Position numbers and translations under genes: made by a program
Notes under the pieces: generated by a model
Databases searched by the model: none
Told to the model about the DNA's origin: nothing
Seen by the model: only the letters and a program-made list of their open reading frames with translations
Part shown: piece after piece, positions 53,385 to 63,869 of the stretch
How positions within the stretch are numbered: position 1 is the stretch's first letter
Layout: each line of letters opens with the position of its first letter
DNA from: Pedobacter chinensis
Lineage (GTDB): Bacteria > Bacteroidota > Bacteroidia > Sphingobacteriales > Sphingobacteriaceae
Length of the DNA stretch: 64,000 nucleotides
Reading direction: 5' to 3'
Assembly (NCBI RefSeq): GCF_003339865.1
Contig: NZ_QPKV01000006.1
Span: 248,001-312,000, forward strand

Positions 53385-56300
53385 GTTGTGATTTGCTTTC
53401 ATTCTTTGAACTACTGATATTTACAACAACTTGACCCTGCGATCACCCGCGCTTTGCTCTGGTTGTGATTTGCTTTCATTCTTTGAACTACTGATATTTA
53501 CAACAACAACAGCGCTGTTTTAGTTGATTACCTAGTGTTGTGATTTGCTTTCATTCTTTGAGCTACTGATATTTACAACAACTCGTTTACACTATACTTA
53601 CACCAGAAAAGTGTTGTGATTTGCTTTCATTCTTTGAACTACTGATATTTACAACAACGATGTGATGTCTGGATTGAAGATAAAAGCTGTTGTGATTTGC
53701 TTTCATTCTTTGAACTACTGATATTTACAACAACAGGAAGCATTCACATGAGTAGTGAACTGCCGTTGTGATTTGCTTTCATTCTTTGAACTACTGATAT
53801 TTACAACAACCATGATCAATATCAAGTATGATGTTGCCATGTTGTGATTTGCTTTCATTCTTTGAACTACTGATATTTACAACAACGTCGCAGTACGAAG
53901 AGAAAGCCGTAACAGGGTTGTGATTTGCTTTCATTCTTTGAACTACTGATATTTACAACAACATAGATCTTCTGTTAGCTCGCATGCGATGCGTTGTGAT
54001 TTGCTTTCATTCTTTGAACTACTGATATTTACAACAACCTTATGAATTACGCTGCGGCATTTAAACTGGTTGTGATTTGCTTTCATTCTTTGAACTACTG
54101 ATATTTACAACAACAACTCTTTTCTGAAAGCATGACTATAAGGTGTTGTGATTTGCTTTCATTCTTTGAACTACTGATATTTACAACAACGTTATCAATA
54201 GTGATTGGAAACATACACTGGTTGTGATTTGCTTTCATTCTTTGAACTACTGATATTTACAACAACAATGTATTGACCAACCTTGTAAGTCATTTGGTTG
54301 TGATTTGCTTTCATTCTTTGAACTACTGATATTTACAACAACCGAAAGATGATTTGGCATCTGCATGAATAGGTTGTGATTTGCTTTCATTCTTTGAACT
54401 ACTGATATTTACAACAACAATGAAACGTGATTTCCTTAAGGCAGTTCCGTTGTGATTTGCTTTCATTCTTTGAACTACTGATATTTACAACAACAACTTT
54501 CGTTGAACCTTTCCCTTCAGACGAGTTGTGATTTGCTTTCATTCTTTGAACTACTGATATTTACAACAACCAGGCCTTTTTTACAGTAGATCAATGCATC
54601 GTTGTGATTTGCTTTCATTCTTTGAACTACTGATATTTACAACAACTGGCCTTTTCAGCGGAAAACATCAGGTTGGGTTGTGATTTGCTTTCATTCTTTG
54701 AACTACTGATATTTACAACAACTTCTAAGTCTAATGCGGTTGCGATGCTTTCGTTGTGATTTGCTTTCATTCTTTGAACTACTGATATTTACAACAACAG
54801 AAAATCAAAAATGACAACGGACGTTTGGTTGTGATTTGCTTTCATTCTTTGAACTACTGATATTTACAACAACCATTCCTAATGACAACGGGAAGCCGAT
54901 TAAGTTGTGATTTGCTTTCATTCTTTGAACTACTGATATTTACAACAACAGCTCCTAATGAAATAACCCATTCATTATGTTGTGATTTGCTTTCATTCTT
55001 TGAACTACTGATATTTACAACAACACAATATTGTCAAAGCCTTTATCATTTATAGTTGTGATTTGCTTTCATTCTTTGAACTACTGATATTTACAACAAC
55101 TTCTGCAAGTAATTCGTTTGCAAGTTCTAAGTTGTGATTTGCTTTCATTCTTTGAACTACTGATATTTACAACAACATGGTTGCTATGTGGATGTAGTGG
55201 TTAGGGGTTGTGATTTGCTTTCATTCTTTGAACTACTGATATTTACAACAACCCTTAAACCTTTACCCATCCCCTGCTCAAGGTTGTGATTTGCTTTCAT
55301 TCTTTGAACTACTGATATTTACAACAACTCGTTTACACTATACTTACACCAGAAAAGTGTTGTGATTTGCTTTCATTCTTTGAACTACTGATATTTACAA
55401 CAACGATGTGATGTCTGGATTGAAGATAAAAGCTGTTGTGATTTGCTTTCATTCTTTGAACTACTGATATTTACAACAACAGGAAGCATTCACATGAGTA
55501 GTGAACTGCCGTTGTGATTTGCTTTCATTCTTTGAACTACTGATATTTACAACAACCATGATCAATATCAAGTATGATGTTGCCATGTTGTGATTTGCTT
55601 TCATTCTTTGAACTACTGATATTTACAACAACGTCGCAGTACGAAGAGAAAGCCGTAACAGGGTTGTGATTTGCTTTCATTCTTTGAACTACTGATATTT
55701 ACAACAACCAAAAAAATGAATTTTCTATAGCTGTAGGTTGTGATTTGCTTTCATTCTTTGAACTACTGATATTTACAACAACAATGTGCTTCATCAGCTA
55801 TAATTAAACCGAGTTGTGATTTGCTTTCATTCTTTGAACTACTGATATTTACAACAACTCTATAGGAGTACAGAATACTTCACATAATGTTGTGATTTGC
55901 TTTCATTCTTTGAACTACTGATATTTACAACAACATATAAACTGATTTCTGATCGTAAGTTCGGTTGTGATTTGCTTTCATTCTTTGAACTACTGATATT
56001 TACAACAACTTCTTCATCATCAACCTCTGTAATAAATAAGTTGTGATTTGCTTTCATTCTTTGAACTACTGATATTTACAACAACGATGTGATGTCTGGA
56101 TTGAAGATAAAAGCTGTTGTGATTTGCTTTCATTCTTTGAACTACTGATATTTACAACAACAAGTTTCTAAATGAATCAAACCATTCATTGTTGTGATTT
56201 GCTTTCATTCTTTGAACTACTGATATTTACAACAACCTTTACCCGCGCATCGGTGTTGAGCCAATAGTTGTGATTTGCTTTCATTCTTTGAACTACTGAT

Positions 56301-57983
56301 ATTTACAACAACTCAGCACTTTATTAACACAATCCTCAAACTGTTGTGATTTGCTTTCATTCTTTGAACTACTGATATTTACAACAATATCAATGTGGAC
56401 GCACTTTGATCATTCATCGTTGTGATTTGCTTTCATTCTTTGAACTACTGATATTTACAACAACCTAGGTACTCGTTTAGCCAATAAATAGTAAGCTGTG
56501 ATTTGCTTTCATTCTTTGAACTACTGATATTTACAACAACAATACGACATAAAAGTAACACCTTTTAACGGTTGTGATTTGCTTTCATTCTTTGAACTAC
56601 TGATATTTACAACAACCTTTACCTGTGTCATCCAGCCCTAAAAGTTGTTGTGATTTGCTTTCATTCTTTGAACTACTGATATTTACAACAACTTAAACAA
56701 ATGTATTGAAAAACTCGATAAAGTTGTGATTTGCTTTCATTCTTTGAACTACTGATATTTACAACAACCACGTCTAAACGTGGTGGTGTTTCTCTTGAGT
56801 TGTGATTTGCTTTCATTCTTTGAACTACTGATATTTACAACAACACTGATCGTTCCACCTCTTACCGCCGCATAGTTGTGATTTGCTTTCATTCTTTGAA
56901 CTACTGATATTTACAACAACTAATATAAACCCCTTTAGCATCAACAATTAGTTGTGATTTGCTTTCATTCTTTGAACTACTGATATTTACAACAACGAAG
57001 ATATTGACGAATACATTGAAGATTTGTTGTGATTTGCTTTCATTCTTTGAACTACTGATATTTACAACAACCGTAAATGACTATGGGATCATCATCGGCC
57101 GGTTGTGATTTGCTTTCATTCTTTGAACTACTGATATTTACAACAACTAGAACCCCGTCCCTTACTGTGAATTTTGCGTTGTGATTTGCTTTCATTCTTT
57201 GAACTACTGATATTTACAACAACCAAATAAGCCAGAGGAGAAAGTACCTAAGTGTTGTGATTTGCTTTCATTCTTTGAACTACTGATATTTACAACAACA
57301 ATTAGATTTGCGCCATTAACGTTTACTTTGTTGTGATTTGCTTTCATTCTTTGAACTACTGATATTTACAACAACTGTAGGTTCCATTAAATGCCCTGCC
57401 AAAGTGTTGTGATTTGCTTTCATTCTTTGAACTACTGATATTTACAACAACTTTAGCTTTTCCATAATATTATTTATTTAGGTTGTGATTTGCTTTCATT
57501 CTTTGAACTACTGATATTTACAACAACCAAAACCTTTTGATTGGCAAGAGAACCGTAGTTGTGATTTGCTTTCATTCTTTGAACTACTGATATTTACAAC
57601 AACTACAACGAATTCAGAAATAACCAAGCTCCTGTTGTGATTTGCTTTCATTCTTTGAACTACTGATATTTACAACAACAAAGCAGCATGCGAGTATTTT
57701 CAATGGTGTGTTGTGATTTGCTTTCATTCTTTGAACTACTGATATTTACAACAACAAACAATCTTGATAGTTTGAGCATGGGAGAGTTGTGATTTGCTTT
57801 CATTCTTTGAACTACTGATATTTACAACAACTGAGGTTGCTGCCAATTGCAACAGGGATTTGTTGTGATTTGCTTTCATTCTTTGAACTACTGATATTTA
57901 CAACAACTATACTAGATGTTTTTGATGAATGGGACTAGTTGTGATTTGCTTTCATTCTTTGAACTACTGATATTTACAACAAC
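53385..57983 (+). CRISPR. Type II-C CRISPR array, 61 repeats and 60 spacers
   Basis: A 46-base repeat beginning GTTGTGATTTGCTTTCATTC and ending CTGATATTTACAACAAC, with GTTGT/ACAAC ends. Most spacers are 30 bases (28-31). I counted 61 repeats and 60 spacers. Variant repeats: the third (53537) has GAGCTAC for GAACTAC, one near 56341 ends AAT instead of AAC, and the next but one (about 56496) begins GCTGTG. Spacers 3-7 recur in the same order as 26-30, and spacer 4 recurs again as 36, leaving 54 different spacers. The 5' part of the repeat is complementary to the predicted tracrRNA, which fixes transcription on the plus strand, toward cas2. Confidence 0.98.
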
Positions 57984-58038
57984 ATACCATAGTTCAATTA
58001 ACTATCCATCAGTAGGTTAGTTCAAAAATTAGAATTAA

Positions 58039-58070
58039 AAAAAATCGGATGTATTTGCATCCGATTTTTT
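58039..58070. terminator. Bidirectional terminator between array and cas2
   Basis: A stem AATCGGATG / CATCCGATT with A- and T-runs on the outer sides and a 6-base loop. It lies between the convergent CRISPR array and cas2 and can end both transcripts. Confidence 0.88.
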
Positions 58071-58106
58071 ATTCTAATCATTTCTTTTATTGTAATGGTA
58101 TTATTT

Positions 58107-58436
58107 TTAAAACAATTCGAGTTGTTGCGGAGTATCAGGTAATTCTTTTTCTTTCTTTCCGTAAAATAATTCCATCATCCCAAATTGCTTATCTGTAACC
58201 GTCATGATACCGATATGCCCTTTTTCTGGTAATAATCTTTTAACCCGATTAATATGTACATCGGCATTTTCTCTACTGCTGCAGTGCCTCAAATAAATAG
58301 AGAATTGAAACATCGCAAAGCCATCCTTTAAAATTTCTTTACGAAATTTAGAAGCTATGCTACGTTCTTTTTTCGTTTCAGTTGGCAAATCAAAGAAAAC
58401 TAATACCCACAAAATTCGATATTCATTTAAACGCAT
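58107..58436 (-). CDS. cas2: CRISPR-associated endoribonuclease-like Cas2
   Basis: A 109-residue Cas2, the small partner that forms the Cas1-Cas2 integration complex. The first strand MRLNEYRILWVLVFFDLPTE carries the conserved Asp of the ferredoxin-like fold. FQFSIYLRHCSSRENADVHI and GHIGIMTVTDKQFGMMELFY follow. The frame also opens one codon earlier at a TTG (58439), directly after the cas1 stop; the ATG at 58436 is more likely. It is the last gene of the operon, 123 bases from the last repeat. Confidence 0.95.
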   Translation of the reverse strand: MRLNEYRILWVLVFFDLPTETKKERSIASKFRKEILKDGFAMFQFSIYLRHCSSRENADVHINRVKRLLPEKGHIGIMTVTDKQFGMMELFYGKKEKELPDTPQQLELF

Positions 58437-58439
58437 CAA

Positions 58440-59465
58440 TTAGAATGGAAGTTCATCATTAGATTTTTTATAGCCAGGCTCAGTAATTTCATTTATGGTA
58501 ATAGAATTAATGATCTCATCATTTTTATAAAAGCTCCTTTTCGTCTCGAAATTCTTCATGATGGGGTAGTTAATTCTCCGAATCGTTCCTTCATAACATT
58601 TAGCTAAAGAGGAAGTTGTGCTTTGCAGCCCAACCATTAACGGACTTTTGCTCTTTTCAAATTGAACATCAACAGTAGCGATACCTAAAAGTTGTGTTTT
58701 AATTGACGTTCCCAATTCTAAAAAGTTTTCCCCTCTATCTATAATACCCAATACAATTTCATCAACATAGGGGCGATAAGGTTCCATAATATCATCTGCC
58801 AGGCAATAGGCATTGTATTTATTTCGATGATGAATGCCAAGGGTGGGGAGTAAGCCAGAGCAAACTAAGCCTCGGGCAACGATAGCCCTTAAAATGGCAT
58901 AACCATAGTTGAGTAAATTATTGGGCGGATTACCGTCACGGCCACGAAAGAAATCTAATTTTTTAGGGAATACATTTTTCCAGTAATAGGCAGCAGCTCT
59001 ACCTTCATAATTATCAGGATCACCAGAGCGTACAGATTTTGCCCAATGAACCATGTTTTCACACGCAATGCCCCGATTAAAAAGAATGGCTGCCTGGTTT
59101 AAAATTTTAGCCTGAACGGTTTGTTGCCAAAGTTGTTTTTTTAGCGGCTGAGAGGCATCAATTTGATAACGGAACCTTTCACTTTGGGTGTTATGTCCAT
59201 CAATGGGTAGCATCATGCCGGTAGGATGGCGACTCTGATTGCAGGTTATAATGGCTGCATTATTTTCTAATAGTGCAGCAATGCAACCATGGGTAATGGT
59301 TATTTGTTGGTTATCCAAGATAATAATTCCAATATCTTCTATCGGAATCGATTTTTTAGATTCTTTTTCGCCTAATGATTTTAAATGTGGTAAATCAATA
59401 GCGAGCTGGTTTTGCTGTAAACTCAGGTAAGCTGGATTGCTAAAGTGGAGCGTTCTTTTGATCAT
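58440..59465 (-). CDS. cas1: CRISPR-associated integrase Cas1 (type II)
   Basis: A 341-residue Cas1, the metal-dependent integrase that inserts new spacers. Likely metal ligands are Glu154 in NYEGRAAAYYW, His212/213 in LGIHHRNKYNAYCL and Asp225/Glu228 in ADDIMEPYRP. The N-terminal beta domain starts MIKRTLHFSNPAYLSLQQNQ. The C-terminus is some 40 residues longer than many type II Cas1 proteins and is charged (ITEPGYKKSNDELPF). Its ATG overlaps the stop of the unknown 99-codon gene by ATGA. Confidence 0.97.
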   Translation of the reverse strand: MIKRTLHFSNPAYLSLQQNQLAIDLPHLKSLGEKESKKSIPIEDIGIIILDNQQITITHGCIAALLENNAAIITCNQSRHPTGMMLPIDGHNTQSERFRYQIDASQPLKKQLWQQTVQAKILNQAAILFNRGIACENMVHWAKSVRSGDPDNYEGRAAAYYWKNVFPKKLDFFRGRDGNPPNNLLNYGYAILRAIVARGLVCSGLLPTLGIHHRNKYNAYCLADDIMEPYRPYVDEIVLGIIDRGENFLELGTSIKTQLLGIATVDVQFEKSKSPLMVGLQSTTSSLAKCYEGTIRRINYPIMKNFETKRSFYKNDEIINSITINEITEPGYKKSNDELPF

Positions 59466-59761
59466 ACTATAGAAACTTTAAGATTTTCTATTTTTTTGAA
59501 TTTGCTGAAGCTTTCTATATCCACTTTACACTTTATTATCCGTCCAATATTAAATTTAGATAGCGCTAGATCATCCAAATAAAGAAACGGAATTTTTAAA
59601 TCATCAACTTCTGCAATAATTTTTCTTTTATTAGCTTTATCGAGGTTTATTTTGGTCATAAAATCAATGATATTATCTATCTCATCCTTTTTCGCTTCTT
59701 CAAATGAATTAAAAATTTTTATGGTATTTTGGGTTTGATAGAAAATCGAGTGTTTATTCAT
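59462..59761 (-). CDS. Unknown small protein between cas9 and cas1
   Basis: A 99-residue protein starting MNKHSIFYQTQNTIKIFNSF. The first 45 residues look alpha-helical and charged (EEAKKDEIDNIIDFMTKINL). The rest looks beta-rich (RKIIAEVDDLKIPFLYLDDL, NIGRIIKCKVDIESF). There is no signal peptide, membrane segment or cysteine. It does not resemble Csn2 or Cas4. It is locked into the operon: its stop overlaps the cas1 ATG, and its start overlaps a seven-codon mini-frame that in turn overlaps the cas9 stop. I recognise no family. A role in adaptation or Cas9 regulation is only inferred from position. Confidence 0.8.
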   Translation of the reverse strand: MNKHSIFYQTQNTIKIFNSFEEAKKDEIDNIIDFMTKINLDKANKRKIIAEVDDLKIPFLYLDDLALSKFNIGRIIKCKVDIESFSKFKKIENLKVSIV

Positions 59762-59780
59762 AACGAGTGTTTATTCATAA
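59747..59780 (-). repeat. 17-base tandem duplication at the cas9/small-gene junction
   Basis: CGAGTGTTTATTCATAA occurs twice head to tail. On the minus strand each copy contains ATGAATAAACACTCG, the start of the unknown gene. The outer ATG (59778) overlaps the cas9 TGA, reads MNKHSL and stops. The inner ATG (59761) overlaps that stop and starts the real frame. The duplication thus shifted the gene start by 17 bases. Confidence 0.92.
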
Positions 59781-62700
59781 TAGATTATCTTCTGAGGCTT
59801 TATATTTGCCGCCCTCCCCAATTTTAGTAATTTCTCCTAAATGATTTAATCGAACTTTAATTGGGTTCAATTCATTTAAAGCGCCAATACTTCTTATATT
59901 ATACAATCTTTTACTTTCTTTAACTCCAGAAATGTTTTTTAAATCTGAATTTTTTGTTTCTACATGATGTCTAAACCAATAATTGTTTTCAGATAAACTC
60001 CAAACCAAATAGAGGTTTTTACTCAATAATGCTTTGTTATTTTGTTGTACGGCTTCATCAAATTCTTCTTTGGATAGCCCTAATACAAACATTTCATTTT
60101 GTTGCATGCTAAATTGCAACTCCAAATTATCAGCAGGAAGCTTATCTAAAAATGCTTGTGGTACATCTTTATCAAGTAAATCATTCCAAAGGCTATTAGT
60201 GTTATTTATAATATAAGGAACTCTAAATTTTTTACGTTCTACCGCGTGCCAAAAAGTACATAAATGTTGTATCTGTTTTCCTTCACTATTTCTGTAAATT
60301 GCTATATGATGGTTATTCCCTGTTTTTGCGAAACCAATTTCTTTGCCATTTTCGTCTTTTTTAATAGCTTCGACAGCTGAAAGTCCAGTGAAACATCTAA
60401 CTGTAAGAATTGGTATTTTTTTATTTTCATTAAACCAGAGAGTATCTTTAAAGGCTTCTTTTTCTTTACCATTGTGAGCATCAAGTCTAGCTTGTACTAA
60501 GTGCTTTACTTTTTCATCAATAATATACTTCACATCGTCCTTTTTTAAATCGGTAATTTTGTATTTAATCACAAATTCATCTTTATAACAATGAGAAGAC
60601 GTAAGTAAAATGGTTTTAGCTAAATCAAGATAAATAGGAGCCCTTTTTAAAGACTCAATAGACTTTTTAATATTTCCCTCGAAATCATTTAGCCTTTCTT
60701 CGACTTTAGTTTTAATAGTTGGTTCGGCAATTAGACTTGGGTTTTCAAACAAGTATTTTATGGGATATTTAATTAATAAACCTGTTTTGAAATCTTTAGC
60801 AATAGTTTTAATTTTTCCATAAACAAACTGTTCGTGTAAAGCACCTCTTGGTACAATTACGCCTGTGGTTTCATTTTTGCCTATAGCTTTAAACTTGCTT
60901 ATAGTAGCTACTTTTTTGCCAGCTTTGAAAGAAACTAGTATTTTGTCTGCTTCTTGTTCAATATATTTTGTGGTAAAATTTTCTGGTCTCTGTGAAATCA
61001 AATAAATATTAAGTTGATTATTTTTTTCTTTTTGTCCTTTGATTATTTCATTCTTTTCACTTAATATCTTTTCATCATAGTTTTCGCCATATTTTTTCTT
61101 AGCACTATCAATTTCCTTTTGCATCTCATCCTTTGTCTCACTAGAACTTAGAGTATTTATTCGCTGGATAAATCCTTGTTGTGTACAGGCAATTACAAGC
61201 GCATCTATTGCATGATGGCGATGATCGTCGCGTTTAGTCCAATTTGTAATTTCTTCTTTTTGGTGTTTACGATTTCCACGATCACTTGTCCATTCTTTTA
61301 ATTGTGTTTGTCCTATTTCTCTATACTTGGGTAACTGTAAATTCATTAATACATCGTCCCAACCCCAAAGTTGCCGAAGTTTTGCTGTGACATTTCCTTC
61401 TGTACTGGTAACGTTATGACAAATCTTTCCTAAAATTTCTTTTGCTTTTCTAGCAATATAAGCCGTTTCACGTAATTGTCTATCAATAAAGTTTTCCCAT
61501 ATTTTTTTATCAGCTTCGGTCTCTTTACCAACTTTTTTGCGTTCTTGATATTCTTCGAATGAAACTTTTAAACGTTGCATTTTTCCGTAAGAAATTATTC
61601 CTCGTTTAAACCATTCATCAACTCTTGTCACATAATCGTTTAAGGCTTCACTTCCTTTTTTTGAGATATAGTCGTAAGCTGTATGATTAGTTTTAGTAGA
61701 ATTACAGTTTCTATGTACCAGCACTTTGTTGGTTTGCGAATCGTCAAACAATAATGCTTTGGGTACAATATGGTCTACATCGAAATTATCGCCACTTAAT
61801 GCCTCGGCAAGATTAAATGTTTCGCCACAATAAATACATTGATTAGCAGTTTGTGCTTCTTTCCAATTTTTATCTTTGGCAGGAAAAATAAACTTATACT
61901 TTTGGATATAACGTTTGGTAGTTGGTAAACCTAGTTCAGCAAGTTTAGTCATAACTAGCTCGTTCAGTTTTTTATTAAATCCATTCTGCTTATCGGCATC
62001 TTCACGCTCGTCTTTGCTTTGTTTTAATTCTCTGGCAAGCTCTACTCTAATTTCGTAAGGTTTTCCATATTTCTCGATAATTGCATTTACTACATTTATC
62101 ATTTGGTTTAGAATTTTCTCTACAACTGGTTGTCGCAAACTATTTTTTGATAATAGTTGCAGTCGTTCGTCTAAAATATTTTTTGATTTTTCTTCTTTGG
62201 TTAACCTGCGATTATAACCAGCAAAACTTTCAGCATCTGATTGATTGTATCCTAACATCAAATATGGCAACATTTTTCGCATGGCTTTATTAGATTTGTT
62301 GCCAAATGCTTGCTTGTTAAAATCTATTCTAGAAAGTTTTTCTGCAATTTCTTCATCAAAGTTAAAGCGTTTTACTAAGGCATTTTTACACTCATCTAGT
62401 TCTTTAATAGAATAGATAGTATGCCAAAGTTGATAAAATGGTTCTTGCTCTAAATCTGAAGATAATTCTACACTATCTCTTTCATCTAGAATTTCTCCAG
62501 TCTTTTTATCAACTAAAATAGCTGAGTGTTTTGATGGAATTGTTTGAGTGTCAAATTTTAAATATTCACTATTTCCTATAATTTTATGAATAGCTGAATA
62601 GGTAATATTACCTTGGATGCCTTTTAAGATTTGTTTATTAGCATAAACTTGTTCTTTTTTTAGTCCTAATATTTTAAGTAGTTCTGCAAAACTTAGATTT

Positions 62701-63695
62701 TCATTTACCGAAAGATAATTTGCAATTATTTGCTTTTCTTCAATAGTAGGTATTCTATCGCCCCATTTGTATTTACTGCCTTCAGGATTTTTAGTTTTTA
62801 TGGAGATATTGTTTACTACTTCCCAAATTTTACATAGCTGAAATAACGGAGACGTTCTAGGTGCAACCTTTGGTCCTGTGAATATGGTTTTATCTTGTTG
62901 GGTTTTCTTGTCAAAATAAGTAGTTTCAAAACCTTCAAATTCACAGATACTTACTAATCCCTTTTGCGATTTTAACTTACGTTGATAATAAATAATTTCA
63001 TTCCTTAATGTATGGATAATTTCATCAGTTAAAAAGGGATGTTTAAGTTTTTGAGCATTTATAATCGCATCAAATTCTTCAATATAAGCTTCTCTTGGAT
63101 AGACTTTTTCTTTTACTCTAAAATAGGTGTTGTTTTGATGAGCTAGATGTAATTCATCAAAAAAGTGTTGTCCTAAAGTTTTATTTTGTTCTTTAAGTTC
63201 AGTATATCTTCCTTTAACTTCAGCAACATAATCTGTATCTTTTTTATCTGCATTTGCTTCACTTCTTGCTGATTTGTACCCTCTTTTCTGATTGAGCATA
63301 TAGAGTATTCTGCCCAATTGTTCGGGAGTTATATCTTCAATGTCAGAAACAGCATCACTTCTTAGTTTCCATAAATCGAGACTTGGTAATTTCAGTAATT
63401 CTTCGGTAGGGAAGATGTTTAGTTTTTCTAAAATCTTTTTTAGACTATATTTAAAATCATCAGACTTTTTTAATTGTTTTCTATCATATCCTTTCCTTTG
63501 AGTTCTAGCTGTAGTTCTATCCTTATTTTTAGATATAGCCTGCCCTTTCTGAAACTGATCTCTAGCATCTGCATCTAAAGGAATTATTCTAGAACCCATT
63601 GCAATAATTCGGATGGGTATATTATTTTCATCAACTTCAATCAATGCCCAACCAATGCTATTTGTTCCCAAATCTAGTCCTAATATTTTCTTCAT
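59775..63695 (-). CDS. cas9: CRISPR effector nuclease Cas9 (type II-C)
   Basis: A 1306-residue Cas9. RuvC-I is at the start with Asp8 in ILGLDLGTNSIGWALIEV. The Arg-rich bridge helix follows (RTTARTQRKGYDRKQLKK, 60-77). RuvC-II has Glu552 in YEIRVELARELKQSKDERE. HNH has His642 in DVDHIVPKALLF, with Asn663 or Asn665 in HRNCNSTKTN and a CxxC pair just before it (QCIYCGETFN). RuvC-III has His827/828 and Asp831 in HRHHAIDALVIACTQ. All catalytic residues are present. Length and the lack of csn2/cas4 place it in II-C. The PAM domain is the C-terminal 200-300 residues. It heads the operon cas9-unknown-cas1-cas2, and a tracrRNA is divergent upstream. Confidence 0.98.
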   Translation of the reverse strand: MKKILGLDLGTNSIGWALIEVDENNIPIRIIAMGSRIIPLDADARDQFQKGQAISKNKDRTTARTQRKGYDRKQLKKSDDFKYSLKKILEKLNIFPTEELLKLPSLDLWKLRSDAVSDIEDITPEQLGRILYMLNQKRGYKSARSEANADKKDTDYVAEVKGRYTELKEQNKTLGQHFFDELHLAHQNNTYFRVKEKVYPREAYIEEFDAIINAQKLKHPFLTDEIIHTLRNEIIYYQRKLKSQKGLVSICEFEGFETTYFDKKTQQDKTIFTGPKVAPRTSPLFQLCKIWEVVNNISIKTKNPEGSKYKWGDRIPTIEEKQIIANYLSVNENLSFAELLKILGLKKEQVYANKQILKGIQGNITYSAIHKIIGNSEYLKFDTQTIPSKHSAILVDKKTGEILDERDSVELSSDLEQEPFYQLWHTIYSIKELDECKNALVKRFNFDEEIAEKLSRIDFNKQAFGNKSNKAMRKMLPYLMLGYNQSDAESFAGYNRRLTKEEKSKNILDERLQLLSKNSLRQPVVEKILNQMINVVNAIIEKYGKPYEIRVELARELKQSKDEREDADKQNGFNKKLNELVMTKLAELGLPTTKRYIQKYKFIFPAKDKNWKEAQTANQCIYCGETFNLAEALSGDNFDVDHIVPKALLFDDSQTNKVLVHRNCNSTKTNHTAYDYISKKGSEALNDYVTRVDEWFKRGIISYGKMQRLKVSFEEYQERKKVGKETEADKKIWENFIDRQLRETAYIARKAKEILGKICHNVTSTEGNVTAKLRQLWGWDDVLMNLQLPKYREIGQTQLKEWTSDRGNRKHQKEEITNWTKRDDHRHHAIDALVIACTQQGFIQRINTLSSSETKDEMQKEIDSAKKKYGENYDEKILSEKNEIIKGQKEKNNQLNIYLISQRPENFTTKYIEQEADKILVSFKAGKKVATISKFKAIGKNETTGVIVPRGALHEQFVYGKIKTIAKDFKTGLLIKYPIKYLFENPSLIAEPTIKTKVEERLNDFEGNIKKSIESLKRAPIYLDLAKTILLTSSHCYKDEFVIKYKITDLKKDDVKYIIDEKVKHLVQARLDAHNGKEKEAFKDTLWFNENKKIPILTVRCFTGLSAVEAIKKDENGKEIGFAKTGNNHHIAIYRNSEGKQIQHLCTFWHAVERKKFRVPYIINNTNSLWNDLLDKDVPQAFLDKLPADNLELQFSMQQNEMFVLGLSKEEFDEAVQQNNKALLSKNLYLVWSLSENNYWFRHHVETKNSDLKNISGVKESKRLYNIRSIGALNELNPIKVRLNHLGEITKIGEGGKYKASEDNLL

Positions 63696-63724
63696 GAGAG
63701 ATTATTTTAATGTTTTAACAATAT

Positions 63725-63755
63725 CTGATTTAATTTTTTAATTCAGTTAAATCAG
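63725..63755 (-). promoter_or_regulatory. Inverted repeat in the cas9 leader
   Basis: CTGATTTAA (63725-63733) and TTAAATCAG (63747-63755) are exact complements, 13 bases apart, 30 bases upstream of the cas9 ATG. This could be an operator or an RNA hairpin controlling cas9 expression. No protein is known to bind it. Confidence 0.45.
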
Positions 63756-63859
63756 AAAAATTATTCTTAATCATGAGTATTAAACGCCATACCCAAACTT
63801 AAAATCATTTATTTTTAATTCATTACGGTTTCCCGTAATCTGCATCTTAAAATAATTTC

Positions 63860-63867
63860 TATCTTTG
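63860..63867 (+). promoter_or_regulatory. -7 element of the tracrRNA promoter
   Basis: TATCTTTG matches the Bacteroidota -7 consensus TAnnTTTG exactly. It lies directly before the anti-repeat, placing a start near 63873. A clear -33 TTTG is not seen at the usual distance. Confidence 0.55.
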
Positions 63868-63869
63868 AC

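Noticed and set aside
55860-56057. 65-codon frame inside the CRISPR array
   Set aside because: It is made of repeat sequence read in one frame; not a gene.
53385-57983. Minus-strand transcription of the array as an extension of the cas operon
   Set aside because: The tracrRNA anti-repeat is complementary to the plus-strand repeat, and a terminator separates cas2 from the array.
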